A DNA stretch of 64,000 nt from Cynocephalus volans. Lineage: Eukaryota > Chordata > Mammalia > Dermoptera > Cynocephalidae. Below are positions 11,628 through 19,990 of this stretch, piece after piece. The notes under the pieces were generated by a model. The model did not search any database. It saw only the letters and a list, made by a program, of their open reading frames with translations, and was not told the origin of the DNA. The stretch lies in the NCBI RefSeq assembly GCF_027409185.1, contig NC_084468.1, forward strand, positions 102,610,001-102,674,000, in the 5' to 3' direction. Positions within the stretch are counted from its first letter, which is position 1, and every line of letters begins with the position of its first letter. A program made the translations under genes and the position numbers.

Positions 11628-12541
11628 AATTTTATAGATTTTTGGATTATTTCAAATGCTTCTAAATTTATTGATAGAATTTTTTTTGACTAAAGATAAA
11701 AATTATTAAATCTGTATTGCACTATCAAGATAATTTTTAAATATTAAACAAATTGCTTTAATAATTTCACATACATTCTTGTAATATGCTAAGAATCTGA
11801 AGTACAGATTTTCTTCAATTAAAATAAATTCACTTACAACAAAAAGAGCTTTGCTTTCTGAGTCAAATATAAACTAAAACCTCACTAAAAACAGAAGAAA
11901 ATGGTTCTCACTCCATGATGTGGTATGATCATGGAGTGAAAATCTTAATAAATTTTATATCCCCTTTGATCTGAGTGGTTGTTAGTAATGTGGCTTTAGG
12001 GAATGATAAAAACAGTAACTTCCCAAGCCCTGCTCATATGTATCTGTCCTTCAGAGACATTTTCCTTCCTAACACAATTTTTATTTCTTTTAATATGATG
12101 CCTAGATTAAGGCATTATGCAAAAATAAATATCTTTTGAGAATATGTAGTGTTTTGATAATGAGGCAAAAAGAAATTGCTGAAAAAAATTTTGTTGAAGG
12201 GATGTGATACAATTATATATTACATGAACTGCCAGTTTATGTAGTAATAAAAGATAACCTAATTAAAATGAAGAATTTTGACCATTATACAGATACCTAT
12301 ATTATATTATATTAGTTTAGTTGTTTAGTTTAGTTTATAGGCTATATTAAATGTTACATTTTAAATATATATACAGACACATGCACTTGATTGGAATCAC
12401 GTACTTGATTTTTTATGCATTATACCTTTCAATGTATATTGACACTGGCATTAAAAATTCTATATTATGAAAATTCTTGCAATGCATATTTTTCTTCTGG
12501 GCAGTGTGGAGACAACTAGAAGTAACTGAATAAGTGATTGG
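11628..12541. other. Unassigned AT-rich DNA with one perfect hairpin
   Basis: No gene or named repeat. A 12-bp perfect inverted repeat with an 8-nt loop lies at 11908-11939. Confidence 0.5.
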
Positions 12542-13030
12542 TGTGAAAGAAAAACTATTTAATGATTCTTGTTAAAGCATGGTAAGGAAGACTTTATTCA
12601 GCACAATTGAGATAGGTATAGGGACCAGTACAATGGGATTTTGCAGTAGGGAAAGAGATTGGGCTCAACTCCAAACACAGCATGGGCAGGTAGAAATTTA
12701 TAGCCAAGGAGCAAGGTAGGGATCAGTGGATGAAACATTACTAAGAGGAAACATCAGGGGTAAGAAGAGCAGTAGCTAAACCAACCTAATAGGATTCCTG
12801 CTAAAGACAGGCCAGGGTGATCAAACATCACTTGGGGAATGGTGGAAGATGAGAATTCGGATATCCATCAGATATCTGAGGCAATCAGATATTGAGGGTG
12901 AAGAGCTCTTGCTATACTGACTTAGCAGAAACCTTTGCTAAAACTGGATTTTACAAGGAAGTGCACAGAAGAGCCCAGGAAGAGACTCGGGAACCTAACT
13001 AAAATTTTGTCAAGCACAGAATCTTTGACA
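12542..13030 (-). mobile_element. Solo LTR, ERV, inverted
   Basis: A 489-bp segment starts TGTGAAAGAA, ends CTTTGACA, and is flanked by TTGG on both sides (12538-12541 and 13031-13034), a 4-bp duplication typical of class I ERVs. On the minus strand it carries an AATAAA signal (12593-12598 on the plus strand) followed by a short U5, as an LTR should. A diverged relative lies at 24011-24445. There is no interior, so this is a solo LTR left by recombination. The family is not named with certainty. Confidence 0.65.
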
Positions 13031-13326
13031 TTGGGCAAATTCTTATAGTTTATTTCTCTTTCTCTTTCTTTCTTTCATATAAGTTAGGTCTTAATTAAAG
13101 TATATTTTAAAAATATATTTATACCAAAAAGTAATATATAATGAAAATAAAATAAAAAACAAAAATGTTAAATATTCTTTCTTAAGCGCCATTTAATATT
13201 CTGTGATTCCAATTGATTGTACTTGAGGGAAACTAACTGTAAACAGGACCATTTTCTTGCAGAGGTCTATACAACTGTGTCACAGTTTTAGAACCCTTTG
13301 CACAGATTTTTGCTTTATATTAGTGG

Positions 13327-13331
13327 GCAAC
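13327..13331 (+). repeat. Provirus target duplication, left (GCAAC)
   Basis: Five bases before the 5' LTR. The right side reads GCATC (18172-18176), 4 of 5 identical, consistent with an old 5-bp duplication. Confidence 0.65.
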
Positions 13332-13688
13332 TGTGAAGAAAATAGAGTAGTTTAGTCAGAACCCCTCACCTCAGGTCCGGCTGCGTATGGTGCAGCACAT
13401 CCTTTGTAAACAAGTTGTGCAGGAGTAGAGTTAGTGCACATGCACACCTGTGCATCCTTTTGGCTTGTTGCTATTTTTGTGTGCTCTTCGGTGTGTGAGG
13501 CAGCGGCTCTGAACTGCTGGTTAACAGAGCTCACATCTCAAAATAAAGCCTATTGTTTCTTCATCCTAGGCTCCAAGGACCTTTTTCCTGTTACCTAGCT
13601 CATAGACCTGAGTGTGAAAGGTTTGTGACCCAGTCTGGACAATGGGCTCGAGGGGTCCATGAGCTCCAGACCCAGCCCTAGCTCTACA
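13332..13688 (+). repeat. ERV 5' LTR
   Basis: A 357-bp LTR starting TGTGAAGAAAATAG and ending CTCTACA. A polyadenylation signal AATAAA lies at 13542-13547, followed by a conserved U5. It would drive and terminate proviral RNA. No TATA box is obvious. Confidence 0.93.
13542..13547 (+). promoter_or_regulatory. LTR polyadenylation signal
   Basis: AATAAA, conserved in the 3' LTR at 18025-18030, marking the R/U5 side of each LTR. Confidence 0.8.
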
Positions 13689-13690
13689 AT

Positions 13691-13708
13691 TGGCGTAGTC
13701 AGCAGGAG
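13691..13708 (+). promoter_or_regulatory. tRNA-Ser primer binding site
   Basis: TGGCGTAGTCAGCAGGAG lies two bases after the 5' LTR. It matches the complement of the 3' end of mammalian tRNA-Ser(AGA), TGGCGTAGTCGGCAGGAT, at 16 of 18 positions. This is where reverse transcription would have been primed. Confidence 0.85.
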
Positions 13709-14109
13709 GATTCTGAGCAGGTGTAGGAGATAAAAGCCCTTGGGAGGAGGAAATGTGGATACTTTTGAATACGTGTTCCCTATGACCACTTTCCTGTTGA
13801 TTGGGATCTGGTTGCTGCTCACTACACTGCAAGTCAGAATAGACCAGGCACTACAGCAGGAATCCCTTGGGAGGGGGAGGAAATGTGGCTGTCCTTGAGT
13901 ATGTGGTGCCCAGTGGCCACTTTTCTGCTGACTAGAGCCTGGCGACTGATCACTATATTGCAAAATGGTCGAGATTTGAATTGCAGATAAATGTCCTAGA
14001 GGATGACATGCAGCAATTGGCCACTCCTGCCTCTCACACCAGGGAAGAGAACAAACCCAGTAGTGAGTTGGAGGAGACCATGCATCTCTAGGCATGACCT
14101 GTTCTGCAT
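13709..14109 (+). other. ERV leader with tandem duplication
   Basis: Untranslated leader between primer site and gag. Two diverged copies of a segment of about 127 bp lie in tandem, beginning at about 13738 and 13865 (shared blocks CCTTGGGAGG, GGAAATGTGG and ACTGCAA-like ends). Packaging signals normally lie here, but none can be assigned from sequence alone. Confidence 0.7.
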
Positions 14110-15005
14110 CAGAAAGTGAAACACAAGCAGCCTATGGGACCGGGCAGACAACGGGTGGGCAATCCACAGGTGACCCAACTCACTACCCATGTTCTACATA
14201 CCCAGGTTGAATTGGTTGAATTGGGGAGACAGTTCCAGCAGAAACAGGGGGAGCCCCTGGCTGCTTGGCTGCTGCAGTTATGGGACCTAGGGGTGGATAG
14301 TGTGGTATGCTCTGGTGAGGAGATGGAAAAATTGGCCTCCATCACCATGCACCTGTCCCTGAAGCAATAGCCATAGATATGCAAATTGGACAGGTAATCA
14401 CTCCTTAATGGAATAGGGGAATGCAGCTGCCCAAAACATGTGGGCATATTCTGGAGAACTGCCCAAGATTGTGAGTAAATGGCAAACATATGCTGAGTTG
14501 GTTCAAATAATTCGGGAGCTGCGAATGTGGCAGCCCATGTTCAATGTGAACACTCGTGGCCCAGACAATGAAAATTTTACAGGCAGCATGAGAGACATAG
14601 TGCTGCAAAATGCCCCATCAACATTCTTTGGGTCACTGATGGCCATACTGGCCCCATACATTGGTCATCCTATACACGAGATAACGACCATGATAGCCAG
14701 GTGGGTGAAGTAGAGGATAGCAGACAAGCAAAAGGGGTCCGAAAGGTGGCTAAGAGTGAGCCCCCAAGAAATGCTCTGGATTTTATCCCAAAGGGACCAA
14801 CCAAGACTAACCATAAGCAGAAGTGGCTTGACTTGCTTGCAGCAGGGGTTGATAAAAAGAAAACTGACCAGCAGCTAAATGCAGTCCTGTTTGCCTGTGG
14901 CAGCAACTGCGCCCTGAACAGCGTTTCACTAAATGTATGGAAATAGTTAGCAAGGTACACTCAGGGGAGTTAAAGGATTATTTGTTTGCTCCCCAGGAGG
15001 CAGAT
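14110..15005 (+). pseudogene. ERV-L-like gag, broken
   Basis: Gag-like sequence spread over two or more frames. A first stretch (14116-14370) has QGEPLAAWLLQLWDLG; a second (14438-14713) has ILAPYIGHPIHE; a third (14701-14946) has WLDLLAAGVDK and then shifts frame before a stop at about 15005. Gag would form the internal particle that packages the RNA. The changes of frame between these stretches show at least two frameshifts. I saw no clear CCHC zinc knuckle, and class III gag often lacks a classical one. The start at 14116 is only the first methionine of the surviving frame. Confidence 0.75.
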
Positions 15006-15039
15006 TAAATGTTCAATTTCAATTAGGGAGCAGGCCAAG

Positions 15040-15330
15040 GTGCTCATCTTTTGGTGGCAGGCGAGGACTGGAGGCCTCATGTTGAATTGGCAATACATTG
15101 ATCGAGGACAAATGCGCAGCATGTTTTGGCATTGGTGGATACAGGCACAGAATATAGCCTGATATATGGCAATCCAGATAAGTTTCCAGGGGCCACAGTT
15201 TGTGTAGATGGCTATGGAGGACATACTATTGAAGTTAAAGCTGTGTCACTGCCATTGGGCATAGGAAGATTACCTCCCCGTGTATATACTGTATATATAT
15301 ATATCCTATAGCTGAATACATCTTGGGTAT
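15040..15330 (+). pseudogene. ERV protease domain, broken
   Basis: An aspartic protease with the catalytic LVDTGTEYS motif at about 15129-15155, followed by GGHTIEVKAV and LPLGIGRLP, in the usual place between gag and RT. It would cleave the gag and pol polyproteins as a dimer. The frame runs into an AT repeat (about 15286-15302) and stops. The DTG triplet is intact; the domain is incomplete. Confidence 0.75.
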
Positions 15331-15436
15331 GGATGTACTTTATGGTTTGCACCTGAAAACAACAGATGGATAGTTTTGGCTGTGAATACAGACAGTAAAG
15401 CCTGTGTTATGAGGATATGCTAAACATGACCCACAG

Positions 15437-16141
15437 GTGTTACCCAAGCCAAGATGTGTAGTTAATGTAAAACAGTATCGCCTACTGGGAGGACATGCTG
15501 AGATAGGTACCACTATATTGGAATTAGAGAAAGTTGGCATTAATCATCCAGCTCATAGCCCCTTTACTGCTCTGGTATGGTCAGTGAAAAAGCCTGATGG
15601 TACCTGGAGAATGACTGTAGATTATCAAGAACTAAATGAAGTACTGCCTACTTGGCATGCAGCCATGCCTTCAGTTCACAACTTGATGGATCAGCTGATG
15701 ACTCGGCTGGGAACTTATCATTACGTATTGGACCTTGCAAATGCTTTTTCCTCTATCCCAATCTCAGGTGATAGCCAAGACAAGTTTGCCTTCAGCTGGG
15801 AAGGAAGACAGTGGACCTTTCATGTATTGCCCCAAGGTTATCTGCATAGCCCAACCATCTGTTATGATTTAGTGGCTGGGGACCTGGCCAAGTGGACTAG
15901 GCCGAGCATGGTTACAATGTTTCACTACATTGATGATCTGTTACTAACCTCTGATTCTCTTGGAGATTTAACCCAGGTAGCTCCAATGCTGCTAAGTCAT
16001 TTGGAACAATGTGGGTGGGCCATGAACACAGCCAAAGTGCAAGGACCTAGGCTGTCAGCCAAATTTCTAGGAGTGGTCTGGTCAGGTAAGAAGAGAGTCA
16101 TCCCAGAAGCCATTATAGACAAGATACAGGCATACCCTTGA
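15437..16141 (+). pseudogene. ERV-L-like reverse transcriptase, 234-codon open part
   Basis: This covers most of the RT fingers and palm. The first palm aspartate is in VLDLANAF (residue 99), LPQG is at residues 131-134 and the catalytic YIDD box at 164-167. The GTWRMTVDYQELN block at about residue 55 is typical of ERV-L pol. The enzyme copies proviral RNA into DNA. Homology begins before the first methionine, so the start is not meaningful. A single stop at 16139-16141 separates it from the following in-frame thumb/connection part (16172-16399). The catalytic residues remain but the gene is dead. Confidence 0.9.
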
Positions 16142-16399
16142 CCCACAACTGTAGCTCAGCTACAGACATATTTGGGACTTCTGGGGTGTTGGAGAGCTTT
16201 TGTACCCAATTGGGCCCAAATGGCATGCCCACGGTATGCATTGACAAAGAAAGGAGCCCTCTGGGATTGGATTGAGGAAGTAGAACAGGCTTACTGGGCT
16301 ACAAAAAGGGCAATACAGCAAGTACAGGCTTTCCAAGTGGCTGATCCCACTAAGCCTTTTGAATTAGACATGCATGTAACCCCAGAAGGGTTAGAATAG
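16142..16399 (+). pseudogene. RT thumb/connection continuation
   Basis: Same frame as the RT after one stop. LLGCWRAFVPNWAQ and the ALTKKGALWDW segment match the pol connection that links RT to RNase H. The next stop follows at about 16397. Confidence 0.75.
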
Positions 16400-17040
16400 G
16401 GTTTGTGGCAGATTCCGAACACCTGTAGCATTCTGGTCTCAGCTCTGGAAGGGTGCTGAAGTGTGTAATTCTCTAACAGAAAAACAGTTAGCGGCTGTGT
16501 ATTCTGCCTTGATGGCCACTGAAGCTATCACAGGAACTGCCAAAGTCCTAGTAAGGATGGCATACTCCTTAATAGGTTGGCTGTGCATGAGGGCCATCAA
16601 CCCTAAAACGCATGTAGCTCAAACTCCCACTCTGTCTAAATGGGGAGCATATATGGAACAAAGAAGCACTGTGTCAATGAGTCCTCTGTCCAAAGAGTCG
16701 CAAACTGTGCTAGGCCCAGTAGAGGTTGTGGAGGAAACTTTGGCACAACCCTTACTCATGGAGGTAGAGGCTACACCTTTCCATGAGGGATAGGGAACTA
16801 TTACAGAGTAAGCTTGGTATACAGATGGCCCTAGAATGGGACCCTCAGCATCATGGACAGCTGTTGCTGTCCAGCCCTTAATAGATGCCATGTGGTATGA
16901 AAACGGCATAGGGCAAAGCAGTCAATGGGCTAAATTGAGAGCAGTATGGATAGTGTTAAAAAATGAGCCTGGGACATTAACCATCTGTACTGATAGCTGG
17001 GCTATGTACAAAGGTTTAACCCTTTGGATCTCTACTTGGA
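16400..17040 (+). pseudogene. ERV RNase H region, frameshifted
   Basis: After a frame change the sequence reads through a spacer (16461-16793) to an RNase H with WYTDGP (catalytic D at about 16824) and CTDSWAMYKGLTLWI (catalytic D at about 16992). The usual glutamate of the AELRAV motif is lysine here (AKLRAV, about 16929-16946). RNase H would degrade the RNA template during DNA synthesis. The lost glutamate, one stop before 16800 and the frameshift show decay. Confidence 0.75.
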
Positions 17041-17815
17041 AATATTCTCTTACTGGCCCCAACCTGTTTACGACAGGGACAGACAGTACAATGGGAGTGG
17101 GCTTGGAGAATAGAAGCCCCCCATATATGCTGGGTAGGTCTAATAGGGCCTTGGGGGAAAGCATTAGAAGAAAACTTGCAAGTTTCACCTTGGATGACAA
17201 GTACCTGGCTTCCTTGAGTAACGGTAACATGGCCTGGAACAGATGAATGCTGTATTCCAAAGGGCACATTTGTATTATCATTATCATTGTCATATATGAG
17301 TTCCCTTATACCGTTACATGTAGAACCTACAGATCCAAGAGTGTTAGCGGATAAAATATGATATCATAAACCAGGTAAGATACCTATTCCTGCAACCATC
17401 CTTTCTGAGGATGGCAAACTGGCATGTATCTTACCAGAGAGGTGAGAATTCCCCCTATTGGTACCAATAACCCTTTTGTCTTTTTTCCCGTATTGCTCTG
17501 GCTGTGGGCACCAGAGTTGACTGGGTACATACATACATTCGTGTGATCAATGTGTCAGCTTACTGAATATGCACTGAACTTCCTATGTGTATGACTACAG
17601 GATTCCCATGGAAAATCACACCAATGATGACTACTAACTGGACATATGTGGCTAAAGGACAGAACTACAGGACAAGCCTTAAGGACAAGCGTTAAGGCAT
17701 ATTGAACAGACAATAGGTTATATGAATGTAAGGATCAAATGATCCTCAGTAAGGGAACATCACAGAAGATTCTGAACGTGTTGATTGTAGGGCGAGGGAC
17801 CCTGAAGGGGTGAAT
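17041..17815 (+). pseudogene. ERV 3' remnant, integrase core not found; polypurine tract
   Basis: Only about 775 bp lie between RNase H and the 3' LTR. I find no zinc HHCC or D,D,E integrase core; the RNase H reading passes abruptly into unrelated-looking sequence after about 17045, so an internal deletion is likely. There is no env, as expected for class III. The last bases (AAGGGGTGAAT, 17805-17815) are the probable polypurine tract that primes plus-strand DNA. Confidence 0.6.
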
Positions 17816-18171
17816 TTTGAGGAAAATAGAGTATTCTAGTCAGGCCCCTTCACCTCAGGTCCAACTGGGTGTGGTTCAGCATATCCTTTGTAAACAAGTT
17901 GTATGGGAGCAGAGTTAGTGCACACGAATGCCCATGTATCTTTTGGCTTGTTGCTATTTTTGTGTGCTCTTCAGTGTGTGAGGCAGTGGCTCTGAACTGC
18001 TGATCTGCAGAGCTCACGTCTCAAAATAAAGCCTATTGTTTCTTTACCCACGGCTCCAAGGACCTTTTTCCTGCTACCTAGCTCAAAGACCTGCATGTGA
18101 ATGGTTTGTGACCCAGTCTGGACAACGGGCTCAAGGCGTCTGTGAGCTCCAGACCCAGTCCTAACTCAACA
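17816..18171 (+). repeat. ERV 3' LTR
   Basis: 356 bp, aligned along its whole length with the 5' LTR. The first bases read TTTGAGG where the 5' LTR has TGTGAAG. It ends in CAACA, and a GCATC target copy follows. Confidence 0.93.
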
Positions 18172-18176
18172 GCATC

Positions 18177-18557
18177 CTATTGATATCAGTAAACAGCTTC
18201 ACAGAAAATGAGATCCTTGTATAGGAACTTTTCTTCCAAGCAGAGCCATGGTTACCATACAGAACAAATAATAGAATATGGATATTGTTTTTCTCACAGA
18301 AAACATGGTATTCCATATCTGCAGAGCCTGGTAGTGACTAGTAATTGCTTAATTGCTACCCTTTGAAGAATTATTCAGTATTTGGTAAGAAAATCTGTAG
18401 TATCCATTTTGTTACTAGTGACATGTAGAGGAAGGGTACTAAAGGGAACTTTGTGGAAAGACCTGAAAGTATTTAAAGACAGAAAACTAAGACAATTGAC
18501 CTTAGAAGCCAAAGATTGAGTGGGAATAGAATACATGTTTATAATTATCAGGAAAAT
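18177..18557. other. Unassigned DNA
   Basis: Short unique-looking spacer between the ERV and the next element. Confidence 0.5.
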
Positions 18558-19134
18558 GGTTGGCTTCCAGTCAAGATGGCAGAATAGACGGTCCCCAGCA
18601 TCACTTTCTCCCTCAAATCAACCAATTTACAACTATTGAAAAGCAATGACAGCCAAGCTGGGGCCACTAGAGCTCAGGGGAAGAGGAGGAGAGAACCATG
18701 GAGTTTACGAAGGCAGGAAAAGCCACAATGAGAGAAAGAAAGGACTGCTCCTACCATTTCAAGCCCTGGCCACTTTAAGGCTGGAGATGGTGAGCACATG
18801 GAGAAAGAGCTGGAAAAAGCCACAGCTGTGCCCTTCCTATGAAGTTGCTTGGAGGTGGCAGGGGAGAAGAGGGCCTTGATGGCCCCCAGGCCAGCAAGAC
18901 TACTAACAGGGTTCCCATGGACCCACATAGGAACAGGAGCCACAGACAACAGAAAAAAAGGAGCCACTCACAGGCCAGTGAGTCATTGCAAGGGACTGGT
19001 CCATGGCTCATCCCATGGGAAGTATTTGGTGTGTGGGTGGTGGGAGAGATGGCTCACAGGGAGAACACTGTAGCACAGCATGGACAGCTGGCCTGCCCTC
19101 TAATCAGCACAGGACCACTCAGTGGAGACTCGTC

Positions 19135-19152
19135 AGAAGTATAGAACTGCAG
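19135..19152 (+). repeat. SINE target duplication, left
   Basis: AGAAGTATAGAACTGCAG, an exact 18-bp match to 19335-19352. Confidence 0.97.
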
Positions 19153-19334
19153 GGCCGGCCCCGTGGTGCACTCGGGAGAGTGCGGTGCTTGGGAGTGCAG
19201 CCGCGCTCCTGCCGCGGGTTCGGATCCTGTATAGGAATGGCCGGTGCGCTCACTGGCTGAGTGCAGTGCGGACGACACCACGCCAAGGGTTGTGATCTCC
19301 TTACCGGTCACAAAAAGACAAAAAAAAAAAAAAA
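19153..19334 (+). mobile_element. Dimeric tRNA-Ile-derived SINE (CYN-like)
   Basis: A 182-bp SINE. The first unit (19153-19238) has a tRNA-like A box region and a B box GGGTTCGGATCC (19217-19228). The second unit (19239-19310) closely follows tRNA-Ile(AAT) from GGCCGGT to TACCGGTCA. An A-rich tail follows. RNA polymerase III would transcribe it from the internal boxes, and L1 would supply reverse transcriptase in trans. An exact 18-bp target duplication flanks it. The first unit has acquired a GC-rich replacement in its anticodon-arm region. Dimeric tRNA-Ile SINEs are a dermopteran hallmark, hence the species inference. It is not a working tRNA gene. Confidence 0.93.
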
Positions 19335-19352
19335 AGAAGTATAGAACTGCAG
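19335..19352 (+). repeat. SINE target duplication, right
   Basis: Exact copy of 19135-19152. Confidence 0.97.
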
Positions 19353-19741
19353 AGGGTGCAGTTGCTGAAAAGAGTTGGGCCCAGACCAGGGCTTCCATAC
19401 AACCTAGGCATACTGGACCTCAGAAGACCTGAAGTACATAGAAAGCCAACAATTAAAACCTGAGCTGAACAAAATCCTTCCCCAGGGAATCAGCAGCAGA
19501 GCAGCAATTTAGATCAACCACAGGGCTCAAGTACTGGTCTCAACAGGAAGTCCCCCATTTTAGAAGTAACCAAAGGACAACAAATTAGTTCCAGTGCAGA
19601 GTTTAAGTGGTGGAAAGAGTGAATACTCCAACACAGAACTGAAAGAAAAAACAAAATATCCACAGATCAGAAACAAAGTTTGATATTAACTGGTAAAAGT
19701 CTACCACCACTAAAGGACACCTAGAAAACCTAGAAGGATCA

Positions 19742-19925
19742 GAAGCCCCCTGGACTCCCAAGCCAGGGTAGTGGGGAGCCAAGGGCCTCAGCCACACCCC
19801 CCAACACCTGCAACCAGCCCATCAATGACCCAGCAGCCACTGGAAGCTCCTGGTCTCCCCTCCAGAATGAGCAGGGTGCCGTGGGCCTCAACCACACCTT
19901 CCTCCTTCTTTCTTCTCCCACCCTA
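19742..19925 (+). repeat. Two diverged 101-bp tandem units
   Basis: GAAGCCCCCTGG... at 19742 and GAAGCTCCTGG... at 19843 repeat the pattern ending in GGGCCTCAGCCACAC / GGGCCTCAACCACAC. The second unit is cut short by a pyrimidine-rich stretch. Confidence 0.7.
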
Positions 19926-19990
19926 TTTACCCCCCCTTCCTCCCCCAACTGCTCTGCAACAACATCTTAAAATGTAAAAAAAATAGGAAT

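Larger units (their letters stand above)
13332..18171 (+). mobile_element. Class III (ERV-L-like) endogenous retrovirus, near-complete structure
   Basis: This is a 4.84-kb provirus, plus strand, in the order LTR, primer site, leader, gag, protease, reverse transcriptase, RNase H, remnant, polypurine tract, LTR. The pol motifs (LPQG, YIDD) and the spacing of gag resemble ERV-L, the class III lineage that spreads inside cells and lacks env. The primer site matches tRNA-Ser rather than the tRNA-Leu of classical ERV-L, a feature shared with human HERV-S. By hand alignment the two LTRs differ at roughly 49 of 357 positions (about 14 percent), so insertion is old. Frameshifts and stops break every gene, and the integrase core is not visible. 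It is not capable of expression as a virus. Confidence 0.92.
18558..19990 (+). mobile_element. A-tailed element headed by an L1 5'UTR-like sequence
   Basis: It opens with GTCAAGATGGCAGAATAGAC, the type of start seen in mammalian L1 5'UTRs, and continues for over 1 kb of GC-richer, non-coding sequence before ending in a short A-rich tail (about 19971-19990). Neither ORF1 nor ORF2 homology is present. Near the tail, two imperfect copies of a 101-bp unit (from 19742 and 19843) resemble the monomers of some L1 promoters. A weak target duplication is possible (AGGAAAAT before, AGGAATAT after). A SINE sits inside at 19153-19334. It may be an L1 with its ORFs removed by splicing, a non-autonomous composite, or an L1 5'UTR followed by unrelated DNA. 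Overlapping open frames across it are chance. Confidence 0.55.

Noticed and set aside
13595..14095. 166-codon minus-strand frame over LTR and leader
   Set aside because: It lies antisense to the ERV 5' LTR and leader, with no domain, and the tandem leader duplication gives it internal repetition.
16619..16909. 96-codon minus-strand frame
   Set aside because: Antisense to the ERV RNase H region.
19239..19310. Possible tRNA-Ile gene
   Set aside because: It is the second unit of a SINE with an A tail and target duplication; the anticodon arm and acceptor stem are altered.
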